Below are positions 27,995-38,470 of a stretch of DNA of 47,500 nucleotides, in pieces. The stretch is from Chrysomallon squamiferum (lineage: Eukaryota > Mollusca > Gastropoda > Neomphalida > Peltospiridae). Position 1 is the stretch's first letter; the number at the start of each line of letters is the position of its first letter. A program made the translations under genes and the position numbers. The notes below the pieces were generated by a model, which saw only the letters and a program-made list of their open reading frames with translations, made no database searches and was not told the origin of the DNA. Location of the stretch: positions 25,388,121 through 25,435,620 of the forward strand of contig CM022677.1 of assembly GCA_012295275.1 (NCBI GenBank), read 5' to 3'.

Positions 27995-28060
27995 GAACCA
28001 GGATCTTTAACACGTTTGTAGACCAGGAATTTTTAATACGTTACAGACCAGGAATAATAC
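27995..28060. repeat. 25-bp tandem repeat, three units
   Basis: ACCAGGA begins at 27997, 28022 and 28047, exactly 25 bp apart, with (T/A)TTTAA(C/T)ACGTT between units. The motif is the one found dispersed at 25.4-26.0 kb. Confidence 0.8.
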
Positions 28061-28329
28061 ATTGTGACTAAAAATACTTTTTGTTCTTTGTGTCTGGGTC
28101 ACAAGTCTTTTTTTTTTTTTTCTGTCCTTGTTCACTTTTTGTATTACGGAATATTACTTAGTCATCGTTGATGTCACGAACATATGAAACACGATCCTAT
28201 CCGAAACGACACGAATGTCAGGTCATCGGGTATTTCCGTATTAACGAGTAAAAAGCAAATACAACGCCCTGTATTGAACAAACAAAGACGTTGAAAAAAA
28301 GGAAAAAAAAAAAGAAGAAGTTAGAACAG

Positions 28330-29035
28330 ATGGCGTGTATTCCCTCAGACGTGGTGGCAATGTCGTCGTTGTTCATTATCGCGTGCTTCTGTGTGACAGC
28401 TACGTCTTGCGAGAAATCCAACATCAACATCGGCGTCATTCTGCCGGTGGGAGGGCGGTTGCTGTGGGCGATGCACAAAACGCGGCCCGCGCTCGAACTC
28501 GCCGTGTCGTCCGTGAACAACAACAGCGACCTCCTTCACGACTACTCCCTGCGCCTCCTCTACAGGGACTCCAACTGCTCGGACACCATGGGACCTCTGG
28601 CCGCCATCAACATGTACATCGAGAAGTCGGCGCACGTCTTCGTCGGGCCTGGCTGCGACTACGCCGTCGCTCCCATCGCTCGGTACTCCTACAGCTGGGG
28701 GATCCCCGTGCTGACCGCGGGAGCCCTGGTGCACGTGTTCCAGGACAAGAGCAAGTACCCGCTGCTCACGCGCATGATGGGCTCCTACTCGAAAGTGGGC
28801 AAGTCGTTCATGTCGCTGATCAAGAAGTTTGCGTGGAAGACGGTGGGCATGATCTACAGCGACCACAAGAGGAACCCGGAGAAAGGCAGCTCCAAGTGCT
28901 ACTTCGCCCTGAAGGCGATTTTCCTCGACCTGGTGCGGTACACGCGCCAAGACTCCTGGTACACCAACTTCGACACCAACGACGAAAACGTGGACTTCGA
29001 GTCGATGCTAAACGAAGCGAGACTTAACTGTAGAA
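28330..29035 (+). CDS. Natriuretic-peptide-receptor-like protein, first coding exon (partial)
   Basis: This exon encodes 235 codons plus one base of a cell-surface receptor in the ANF-receptor (natriuretic peptide receptor) family, which binds peptide ligand outside the cell. Residues 1-27 form a signal peptide; a second Met at residue 11 (28360) begins a cleaner one (MSSLFIIACFCVTATSC). Residues 32-235 match the N-terminal lobe of the ligand-binding domain: SDTMGPLAAINMYIE (84-98), VFVGPGCDYAVAPIAR (103-118) and IPVLTAGA (125-132). Cys83/Cys109 and Cys190/Cys234 sit where the family has two disulfides; the first pair is 26 residues apart, as in human NPR-A. Sequons occur at N64 and N82. ATG 28330 is the first in-frame ATG after a TAA at 28249. 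The exon ends in a phase-1 GTAAGT donor. Its GC content is much higher than its flanks. Transmembrane, kinase-homology and cyclase parts are not in the window, so receptor cyclase or clearance receptor remains open. Confidence 0.9.
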
Positions 29036-29041
29036 GTAAGT
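29036..29041 (+). other. Splice donor GTAAGT of the receptor exon
   Basis: The perfect donor hexamer follows CTGTAGAA. It interrupts a codon after its first base. Reading through gives a diverging sequence (KLCHFFLF...) with no family similarity and a repeat-derived tail, which supports splicing here. No matching acceptor and in-phase exon was found downstream in the window. Confidence 0.85.
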
Positions 29042-29069
29042 TGTGCCATTTTTTTTTATTTAATATTCT

Positions 29070-29490
29070 TTTATTACGTCACAAGGACCTCGCTGTATTC
29101 CGTAATTGTTATTACGTCACAAGGAGTTTGTTATATTCAGTAATAATTGTTATTACGTCACAAGGGGTTTGTTATGTTCAATGATTGTTATTACGTCACA
29201 AGGAGTTTGTTGTATTCAATGATTGTTATTACGTCACAACGAGTTTGTTGTATTCAATAATCGTTATTACGTCATATATTAGTTGTTTTATTTAATGACT
29301 GTATTGCGTCATAAGTAAGTTCTATTCAGTTATAGTTGCTACGTCACAGTTTCTATGTTCAATAATAATTATAACGTCGTAAGCTAGTTATACGTAATAA
29401 TTGTTATTACGTCATAAGTTCATTATATTCATTAATTGTTGTTATGTCACATGTTGTTTGTTACAATTCAACAGTCTTTGTTTTGTCACA
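29070..29490. repeat. 38-bp minisatellite with TTACGTCA core, about 12 units
   Basis: The array begins about 35 bp inside the first intron. TTACGTCA occurs exactly at 29074, 29112, 29153, 29191, 29229, 29267 and 29407. Decayed forms lie at 29304, 29339, 29372, 29442 and 29481. Unit length is 38 bp in the best part and 33-41 bp overall. Between cores the unit reads like CAAGGAGTTTGTTGTATTCA followed by ATGATTG. TTACGTCA is TGACGTAA on the other strand, a known bZIP (ATF/CREB, C/EBP-CREB hybrid) site. A full TGACGTCA lies just beyond, at 29566-29573. Confidence 0.85.
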
Positions 29491-29796
29491 GTTTTCTGAA
29501 ACTGGGTCTTAGACCAGTGTTACAGTATCTTAACGAACTGAGTATTTTAATTCGTTTACCTACTGTGACGTCATGGGATACGTCGTGGAAACTTTTAATA
29601 CCTGTTACTTTGATATTTCCAGAGACATTTTTTTTAACTGTTGTTAACTGTGAAGTCGTCAAATATTCTCACACCTTCATTGTAATTATTATTGTTTCTA
29701 ATAACAAATCATTTCTACGACATGAAATCATCCTCGTCAACAGAACAATATTATTGTTTATAATACAATGCATACTGAGAAAACAACAGCGAGCGA
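29491..29796. other. Unique intron-side DNA with one full CRE
   Basis: Ordinary AT-rich DNA. TGACGTCA at 29566-29573. No exon was recognised. Confidence 0.5.
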
Positions 29797-29976
29797 ATGA
29801 AAGAGAAAAAGAAACAGAGAGAATGAGAGAAAGAATCACAGAGAGAGAAAAAAAATAATTCTCTGATATCGACAGACAGACGTAGAGAAAGACACACACA
29901 TACACACATAGACAGACAGACAGATAAATAAACGGACAGACAGACAGACAGACTAACAGACACGGAGAGAGATAAA
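29797..29976. repeat. Degenerate GA/GACA tract
   Basis: GAGA/GAAA units to 29855, then (GACA)n to about 29962 with CA-rich interruption. Confidence 0.8.
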
Positions 29977-30542
29977 AGGAGAAAAATGAAAGAACTAAAA
30001 CAAATTATATGAATATCTCAAGATCAAATAACCACATCAATCGTGCTGTCAGAAGGTGACAATGTTTCAGACATTTGAAACCGACGTCAATTGTTTAATC
30101 TGCCCTTTTCACCCCTTTTCTCTTTGCAAACTCGGCTGCGGTTCTTTTTGTCACTCAGTATATTAACACGTCTCACTGAATCTCACTTCAAGGCCGGTTC
30201 TCGATATTTACTAAGCTCGTAATTGTGGCTTTGGATAAAGATGGCTAATAGCGAAAAAGCCGGCATCTATTCAAGACGTGTTGTTGTCATAAATAAACAT
30301 ATCATTTCCTCTGTCTGTCCGTTTCGTCTGTTTGTGTTGTTGTTTATCGTATTGTTGTTGTTGTGTCTGTCTCTGTCTGTGTGTTGTGTGTGTTCTTATT
30401 ATTTGTTCACGTACTTATCAGTTTATTATTAACACGTTCTGTGTTTCTTTGCTGGTTTTTTACCTTTCGTTAGTTTTCTTGTTTATCTTTCTGCGGTTCT
30501 TCAGGTTTAGTTTTTTGAAATTTTTTTTTTTTTTTTCCCAGT
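29977..30542. other. Unique DNA, T/GT-rich toward the end
   Basis: No gene. AAGATGGCTAAT near 30239 resembles a YY1-type start-site motif but stands alone. Confidence 0.4.
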
Positions 30543-30543
30543 T

Positions 30544-31265
<722 letters not shown>

Positions 31266-31403
31266 CTATGGTCATTATAATTTTGGCAACTATTTGTTTA
31301 TTCTTATTATCAAGTCTCGTTGTTTATTCTCGTTATTATCCTCATTATAATCAGTAGCACCAGTATTGTTATTTTAGTTATTAACAATTTGAAGAAGCAA
31401 GAC

Positions 31404-31514
31404 TTCATCTTCTTCTTTCTTTTCTTTTTCTTCTCCTTCTTCTTCTTCTCCTTCTTCTTCTTCTTCTTCTTCTTCTTCTTCTTCATCTTCTTCTTCTTCT
31501 TCTTCTTCTTCTTT
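31404..31514. repeat. (TTC)n microsatellite
   Basis: TTC units with CTT/TCC interruptions, pure near both ends. Phe-rich frame is an artefact. Confidence 0.9.
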
Positions 31515-32202
31515 GACGAGAATATCAGCTATTTTAACCCGGAGCTGGCCACTTTAATCAGTTCAACACTTTTAACGTGATTATCTCAACAGACAGCTCA
31601 AGCACGCCCGTCGTGGGCCCGCTGTAATAGGAATCGCTTTTCGAATAGTTGCGATTTACGTCTGAACGATATTCAGATTGATTTACACAAACGTCGGACG
31701 TCCGGTAATGGAATAATCCTTTGGGACGGACGTAAATCAAATTCGGACTCATTGGCAATCAGGTCTGTGACAAGGGCCAGAGATTGCACTTAGGTGCCGT
31801 CAGTCAGTTACTTGGGTTCACGTACGCATGTGATGGACACACTAACGGATGAGTGAAATGTACGTACAAAATAGGGTTACTATGCTACAGACTTATAGAG
31901 ATGATGGTATCATCATGATGATCATCATCATCATTAAGTCTGTTAGCATAATCACCTTCATTACTATCATCATTCAGAATAACAATTTCTTTAAATGATT
32001 ATACATTTTAGAATTTTAATAAAATGCCATTGAAAACTCAAATAACGGTTAAGATAATGGGGATGATAATGAGTTAGTGATAATGAATTTTACACAGTCA
32101 CAAGTTTTAAGTAAACAAAATATTAATAGTAAAAGTTGTTTTGTGTTGTAATAGCAGAAGTTGACATAAAGCAAGCAACCATGTAGCAAAAGCAACAAGC
32201 GC
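31515..32202. other. Unique DNA with GATTTACGTC inverted repeat
   Basis: GATTTACGTC (31653-31662) and GACGTAAATC (31729-31738) are perfect 10-bp inverted arms. Between them lies the palindrome CGGACGTCCG (31695-31704). The 31595-31830 stretch is richer in GC than the flanks. A short (ATC)n with opposed GATGATG lies at about 31903-31936. No gene. Confidence 0.55.
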
Positions 32203-32416
32203 TGAAGTAGTAGTAGAAATAGTAGAAGTCGTAGAAGTAATAGTAGCAGCAGCATCAACACTTGTAGCAGTAGCAGTAGTAGTAGTTGTAGCTGTAGTAA
32301 TGGTAGTAGTAGTCGTTGTAGCATTAACAGTAGGTTTAGTAGTAGTGGTTAATAGTAGTAGTAGCAGTAGTACTGGTCCTAGTAGCAATAGTAGTGGTAG
32401 CAGTAGCAGCAGCAGC

Positions 32417-32452
<36 letters not shown>

Positions 32453-32650
32453 TGCCGAAGTAGTTATAGTGGTGGTAGAAACAGTAGCATTAACATTTCT
32501 AGCGGTAGTAATGATAAGAGTAGTATAGTAGTGGTAACAGCAGCAGTAATAGTAGTAACAGTAGTGGTAGTAAGAAAAAACGATACTAGTAGTAGCAGCA
32601 GTAGTAGCGATGGTAATAACAGTAGTAGCAGCAATAGTTGTTGTGGTAAC
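32203..32650. repeat. Degenerate (AGT/AGC)n trinucleotide tract
   Basis: AGT, AGC and GTA/GTG triplets run for about 450 bp with the purest part at 32395-32453. Poly-Ser, poly-Val and poly-Leu frames on both strands are artefacts. Confidence 0.9.
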
Positions 32651-33084
32651 TGCAGAACACAAGGAGGAAGACGAAAAAGAAAACAGAGCACTTAGATTTA
32701 TCTTTAATAACAAAACACAATCTAAAATTAACATTCTTACTTGAGATTGGATTTCCATTACCAAAACACCCCCGTACGCAGGCTCCCTTCTGGTGTATCA
32801 CTCAAAAAAAAAAATAACATGCTTAAGATGAGAGGAAAATTAACTGTTTTGTGAGACCATTTGCCGCTCCATCATGCAGACGACAGAATTCAAAATGGCG
32901 GTATTACTTCCGCTGAAAAGCATGAGATACAGCAGATGGCACAGCAATGCATATTAATGGCAAATATATTTTTTATTCGACGAACCGTGACATTGCTAGA
33001 GTTATTGGTCTTGTTTATAGGTTGTAACGGAAGTATTATCAGATACGCTTCATTAATTTCAGAAGATTAATAACCTCTGTTTTA
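32651..33084. other. Unique DNA with YY1/ETS-type motif pair
   Basis: AAAATGGCGG (32892-32901) is YY1-like, and ACTTCCGC (32906-32913) is an ETS-type site, 4 bp apart. A 20-codon frame starts at that ATG. No longer gene is supported. Confidence 0.35.
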
Positions 33085-33121
33085 TGTTTCTTTCTCCTTC
33101 TTTTGTTGTTTCTTTTCTTTT

Positions 33122-33158
<37 letters not shown>

Positions 33159-33345
33159 CCCTCGGCTTAAAGATTCTGAAAACTTATAACAGATTTTAGG
33201 ATTGTTATGAAAAGAAATCTTTTAAAATGAAGTATATTTTTTTTTTTTTTTTTCTTTCTTTTGTTTATTTCTTTTTAATTTTTTTTTTTAATTTTATTAT
33301 TATTTTTTTTTTTACGTTTTTATTTTTCATTTTGCTTTTTAAATA
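33085..33345. repeat. Poly(T)-rich region with T35 run
   Basis: T run at about 33124-33158 and others at about 33238-33254 and 33277-33313. Confidence 0.8.
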
Positions 33346-34540
33346 TATATTTTAACGTGTTAAACGAGAAAAGAAAACATATTATTTTTTTTATTTATGT
33401 ATCATATTCGCACAATGATAATCTGCTAAACAGAAAACCACATGAAATGTAACTCCAAATCCCGCTTTACTTTTTTTTTTTTTTCTCAGTTGTCAGTGAA
33501 GTTGCAGAAAATCTCAGTTTTTACAATAACTGACACTGTGTTTTGTGTGCATCTATTAGTGAGGATTAAGCTGCCCACGAGAACTGAAGGTAATTTGGAC
33601 TGTCGAGAAGAGTGTTCGTGTTCGGTTTGATTTTCAACAATAATGTCCCCCGGAGGACCAGGAATAAAACAACAAAAAAAAAAGAAAAATAACAACGAAG
33701 AATTAATGTCTGAGTTTTGAGAATTTTGTTTTTGTTTCTTGTGTGTGTGTATCGTGGAGATATTTTTTATTTAAAAAAAAAAAAAAATTCTTTTCACGTT
33801 TTGTTTTATAAATTTGGCGAGAAGTTAATTTCGTGAGGACGTGTTTCATTAATAATATTTCTTGTTAAAACCTTTTTTCAGTTTTTTTTAATTCTTTCTT
33901 CTTTATTTCTTAATTATTTTTTCTCTTATTCCTTTTTTCCATCTTTCTTCTTTTCTTTTTTTCTCTGTCTCTCTTTTTTCTTTTCTTTTCCTTTTTTTTT
34001 TTTCCCATTTTTTTTATCTTTATGATTGCTTCTCTCACTCTCTTTCTGTCTCTGTCTCCTGTTTGTTTTGTTTGTTTGTTTTTGTTTTTTTTATTTCTCT
34101 GTCTACATCCTGTATATCAGACTGTCTCTGTCTCGCTATGGCTCTCACAATTTATCTTTGTCTGACTTTCAAAACTGCACGCTTTATTTATTCAGCTGCA
34201 TAATGACTCACTGGGACTTTGTTAAATTATCAAACACAACACTTGCTGAAATAAAACTTATATCAATATATATTTTTTTTAAATACTGCATTCACACACC
34301 TACTCACTAGATAATCGTTATATTTAAATATACATTTCTTGACTTATTACAGTTCATCAAGAAAGTCATATTAACCTGAGATATCTATTTCTTACTCTGC
34401 AGCTTTTAAACAGATATTATTTCTGTTCTACAGTGACGTTTACGTTAACATCACCGATACGTTGTAGTAGCTGTTGTTCAGTTCGTATCGTTCTCGGTAA
34501 GGTATTGGCGTAACGTCATTACGGACATAACAACGTCATC
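33346..34540. other. Unique AT-rich DNA, T-rich in the centre
   Basis: No gene was recognised. A splice-acceptor-like polypyrimidine-CAG at 33471-33489 is followed by sequence that hits a stop after about 14 codons in the phase needed by the receptor exon. GGACCAGGAATAA (from about 33654) repeats the motif of the upstream receptor region. Confidence 0.4.
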
Positions 34541-34862
34541 GATGTCATTGTATTTTTTTTTTTTTTTTCCTTCTTTCTCTGTGGAAATCGGAAGATCGAC
34601 TGACACATTGGTGCGCATGCGCAGGTTTACACCCGAATGTCAAATCAATCAGGATCTTCACAGATTGTTTCCTTTTTTTTCTTTCCTCCCAAATAACCAG
34701 TCGAAGACGTCGATGTCGGCAAATTAGACAGCTCGTGCAGCGCGTGACAAATTGTTCACTGTAGACTTTTTTTTTTTTTTCTTCTTTTTTTTTTTTGCAA
34801 GTTATCGTTCTTTCCTCTGTTTCACACATGTCTCCTACTTCCTTTTTTTTATTTTTTTTTTT
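34541..34862. promoter_or_regulatory. Segment with a perfect NRF-1 palindrome between poly(T) runs
   Basis: TGCGCATGCGCA at 34612-34623 is an exact match to the NRF-1 site YGCGCAYGCGCR, a strong promoter-associated motif in animals. It is flanked by T runs near 34551-34568, 34767-34797 and 34846-34862. No exon was identified near it. Confidence 0.4.
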
Positions 34863-34917
34863 CCTTAGGTCTTCTTTTTAAAATCATTATTTCTCTGGTT
34901 TTACGTATCTCAAGCTT

Positions 34918-34918
34918 C

Positions 34919-34967
<49 letters not shown>

Positions 34968-34980
34968 TATTGATTTATTT
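34918..34980. repeat. (ATT)n microsatellite
   Basis: Pure ATT/TTA array of about 50 bp, then looser TTTA. Confidence 0.9.
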
Positions 34981-35107
34981 ATTTTATTATTATTTTTAAA
35001 AAATATTTTTATAATTTTTTTTTTTTTTGTGGATATATTCAAAAATTATCATGGCAAGATATGGCAAAATTGGCTATTTCTGAAAGGATATTCACAAACG
35101 TAGATGC

Positions 35108-35148
35108 ATGCATACATACATACATACATTCATACATACATACATACA

Positions 35149-35178
<30 letters not shown>
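35108..35178. repeat. (CATA)n microsatellite
   Basis: CATA tetranucleotides with one ATTC interruption. Confidence 0.95.
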
Positions 35179-35180
<2 letters not shown>

Positions 35181-35822
35181 CGGAACCATACGCATATATA
35201 CATATATATATAAATACATTGATTCACCTATGCACTATATACACACATGCACACACGCACCCACAAATATAAACAAAAACAATCCTATATTTCTGATATT
35301 CATTACTATGACGTCATAGTCAAGTTACAAGTAGCTGTATTTAGATTTCATGATCCATCATCGTCACCCATTATAACGTCATCAGCTGCTCTCACACCTA
35401 CAGAAGTGACGTATAATTACAACTCATGAATATTAATGAGCCTGATGACGTGGTTAACAGAGGAGTTGTAGTAACGGTACATACTTCAGAAACAGCGTGT
35501 AAATGTTTATTTAAGGACATTTTAATTTATCCCAACCACTTCTCAACTCTCACGTGGGTAAAATGACGCCATTGCGTTGCTTAGCAACGGAACGATTACC
35601 ACGCATGTCACGCACAAGACCCTGAGATACAATCTAGAACGTCTCGACGTGCAAATCTCAGCAGATTAGTTCGTGTAATCCAGTACTCAGTCTGTGTAAA
35701 CATTCGTCACGTGTTTAATATTCTGAGCAGTCCTTGTTGTGTGACAGGTGCTGTCAGTGTAATACCTCTGCGTTAAAAGTGACGTCTCTTGTGTATAAAT
35801 GTAGGTTACGTTCATAATGATG
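35179..35822. promoter_or_regulatory. Unique segment dense in ACGT sites plus an RFX X-box
   Basis: TGACGTCA at 35309-35316, AACGTCATCA near 35372, GTGACGTAT near 35405, TGACGTGG near 35445, CACGTG at 35551-35556, and GTTGCTTAGCAAC at 35576-35588, a 13-bp palindromic X-box of RFX type. Regulatory function is inference. No coding region was seen. Confidence 0.35.
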
Positions 35823-36178
35823 ATATTATACCAGTAATAATAATGATAATAATAATAGCAATAACAACAACATTAATAATAACAGTAGTAGTAATAATAG
35901 TTACAACAACAACAACAATAGCGGTAGTAGTAGTAGTAGTAGTAGCAGTAGCAGTAGTACTAGTAGTAGTAGTAGTAGTAGCAGTAGTAGGTAGTTGTAG
36001 TAGTATAGTAGTAATAGTAGTGGTAGTAGCAGTTGTTGTTAGTAGTAGTGTAGTGGTTAGTAGTAGTAGCAGCAGTAGCAGTAGTAGCAGTAGTAGTAGT
36101 AGCAGTAGTACTAGTACTAGTAGTAATAGTAGTAGTAGTAGTAGTAGTAGTAATAGTAGTAGTAGTAGTAGTAGTAAC
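35823..36178. repeat. Degenerate (AAT)n/(AGT)n tract
   Basis: AAT/AAC units to about 35910, then AGT/AGC triplets to 36176. Poly-Val/Ser and poly-Thr/Tyr frames are artefacts. Confidence 0.9.
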
Positions 36179-37027
36179 TTTCATGCTTAGCATTGCAGAT
36201 CAGAAATGGTCAACACCTGCTCAGACTTTCACGTTCAGAAAACGCTTTAAGTTTTTCTTCTTTGTGTAAATTTAACATCTTTACCAGAGAAACTGTTTCC
36301 CATATAAATCACAGAGATTTTCCAAACTGGAGCCTTCGACTTTTCTTGTCTTGTACAGCGTCACACGTGACCGGTCATACTAAACGAGGTGTTACGTCAC
36401 ACGGCGAAATTTTGAGCGTATATCAACAACAGTAGTCGATTTGTTATTATTTTTTTTAAATTAAAAAAATTTAATATGCTGCTCAAAGTAGAGTATATTT
36501 AAACTTCATCTCTTTCATCCAGTGATGAAATTGATAGACATTAATCCTAAGATGAGTTTCAGAGCTTTTTTTTTTTTTTTTTTAACTTTTTCATTTGCTG
36601 CTCGCAAGAAACTCTCCATATTGTCTGGATATAAATGGCCGCATATCTGGCCCTAAACTTGATACATAGATGAATGAGGCATCGAGATGAATCTTTTCTC
36701 TCTGCCGAAATGCGACTTAAGACTTGATTCGATGTGAAGGGTCACACATATATACTCGAGCACCTTTTCGTACTCCGTGTATGTAAAAAGCCAGGTTGAA
36801 TGAACGAAACTGAAGAGTGAGTAATTCCGCGACATACATTACCGTGCAGTCTGTTATTTCGATGCAGACTCGCGCTTACTGACTCGTAAATGCAAATATT
36901 AACATGGGTGTTGAAAACGTTCAATAATTTATTTGTTAAAAGACAACACGAGGCTGTATTAAAAGGATCGGTTACGCAACGTGATGCCCGTTAAAAGAAA
37001 TAATGAGGAAGTGAATGGAAAACAGAT
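36179..37027. other. Unique DNA, nothing recognised
   Basis: About 850 bp of ordinary sequence with a T run near 36567-36583. An 80-codon plus frame (36193-36435) has no recognisable domain. TTACGTCACAC occurs near 36391 and CACGTG at 36364-36369. Confidence 0.45.
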
Positions 37028-37072
37028 GCAGAAAAAAAAAAAACGAAAAAAAAAAAAAAAAGAGAAAAAGTG
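37028..37072. repeat. A-rich tract
   Basis: A runs separated by G or CG. Confidence 0.8.
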
Positions 37073-37105
37073 ATAGAGTAGAATAAAATGAATTAGATAT
37101 CTTCT

Positions 37106-37122
37106 GTCTATCTATCTATCTG

Positions 37123-37189
<67 letters not shown>

Positions 37190-37190
37190 G

Positions 37191-37283
<93 letters not shown>

Positions 37284-37336
37284 ATAACTGCCTGTCTATC
37301 TATCTATCTGTCTGTCTGTCTGTCTGTATATCTATG
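37106..37336. repeat. (TATC)n microsatellite with (CTGT)n
   Basis: TATC tetranucleotides for about 178 bp with TGTC and TTTC variants, then (CTGT)n at about 37306-37325. Confidence 0.95.
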
Positions 37337-37845
37337 TAGATGGACACACATATGTGTTTGTGTATATGTATGTATATAGATATATACATATATAAATAGA
37401 CTGATAGATAGATAGAAATAAATTGTGAAGCTATAGAAGGAGAGAGATTACAAAACAGAGAAAGGGGATGTGTAAGAGAGAGAATGATATATGTATGTGC
37501 TGGAGATAGAGAATGTGAAACAGAGATATTGAACGAGAAAGGAAGAGAGAAAGAGATTGTTTGTTTTTATCTGTTTGTTTATTTATTTTTGGATTCAATT
37601 ATAATTATTGATTTATTTACTTACTTATTATCTTTATTTTTCTATTTTTTTCATTTCTTTTTTTTTTCAGTATTTGATTTTTATTTGTTTGTTTTTTTTT
37701 CATTTCTTTTTTTATTTTTTTTTTATTTTATTTTTTTTTTTTTATTTTTTGTTCTTTTATTTCATCAAAAGTAATTTTATGAAAGGAAAAATAAATGAAA
37801 CAAACACAGTTCAACCAGCAAACGAACGCAGAATGAAATATTCTT
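37337..37845. other. Purine-rich then T-rich low-complexity DNA
   Basis: GATA/GAGA-rich sequence to 37560, then T-rich TTTA/TTTG sequence to about 37760. No gene. Confidence 0.6.
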
Positions 37846-37913
37846 ACTACTACCACTACTACTACTACTACCACTACTACTACTACTACCACTACTACTA
37901 CTACTACTACTAG

Positions 37914-37960
<47 letters not shown>

Positions 37961-38225
37961 ATACTACTACTACTACTACCACTACTAGTACTAGAACTAT
38001 CACTCTACCACAACTACTATCACCACAACTAATACGACTACTACTACCATTAATGCTACTACAACTACCACAACAACGACCACCATTACCGCTACTACAC
38101 TACTATTTCTATTACTGTTATTACTACTACTAATACTAATACTAATACTACTGCTACTATAGTACCACTACTGCTGCTAAACTACTACTACAGCTACTAC
38201 TGCTGCTATTGTTACTACTAAATAA
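37846..38225. repeat. (TAC)n trinucleotide tract
   Basis: TAC with ACC, TGC and TAT variants. The purest part is about 37900-37985. Poly-Val and poly-Tyr frames are artefacts. Confidence 0.95.
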
Positions 38226-38304
38226 CAGTTACTATCGTTTCCATTGAAACTTGTATTATTAATGTACGTGCTGAATATAAAATAACTTTTAATAACGGTC
38301 ATTG

Positions 38305-38348
38305 AACTCATATATAACTCATATGTAACTCATATTTAACTCATATTT
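38305..38348. repeat. 11-bp tandem repeat, four units
   Basis: AACTCATATNT begins at 38305, 38316, 38327 and 38338, exactly 11 bp apart. Confidence 0.85.
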
Positions 38349-38412
38349 ACCTGATTCAGTCCCACCCAAACGTTGTAAACTTCTTTATTTATGATTATTA
38401 ATCTCAACTCAA

Positions 38413-38463
38413 CAGGTGATCTCTTTTACCTGCGTAGATATCGTAATTTATTGTACAGGTAAA
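38413..38463. promoter_or_regulatory. CAGGTR/YACCTG site cluster
   Basis: CAGGTG (38413-38418), TTTACCTG (38425-38432) and CAGGTAAA (38456-38463), the last two forming an 8-bp inverted repeat; another TTTACCTG lies at 38346-38353. These match ZEB/Snail-type E-boxes. Function is inference. Confidence 0.3.
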
Positions 38464-38468
38464 TTATT

Positions 38469-38470
38469 TA

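Noticed and set aside
28345-28950. 201-codon antisense frame over the receptor exon
   Set aside because: Same cause: high GC at third positions removes stops on the opposite strand.
28335-29027. 230-codon frame overlapping the receptor exon in another plus frame
   Set aside because: Shadow of the GC-rich coding sequence. It is Arg/Gln/His-rich without domain similarity, while the called frame matches the ANF-receptor family with cysteines in place.
29036-29184. Continuation of the receptor frame past 29035
   Set aside because: It crosses a perfect GTAAGT donor and reads intronic T-rich and minisatellite DNA, with loss of family similarity and of GC content.
29070-29490. CRISPR-like spacing of the 38-bp repeats
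   Set aside because: Units are contiguous with no unique spacers, and the setting is an animal intron. It is a minisatellite.
33471-33640. Possible second receptor exon after a polypyrimidine-CAG acceptor
   Set aside because: In the phase required by the phase-1 donor, a stop appears after about 14 codons, and the residues do not resemble the family.
37106-37336. Telomere- or centromere-type satellite
   Set aside because: The units are plain TATC/CTGT microsatellites. No TTAGGG-type array is present in the window.
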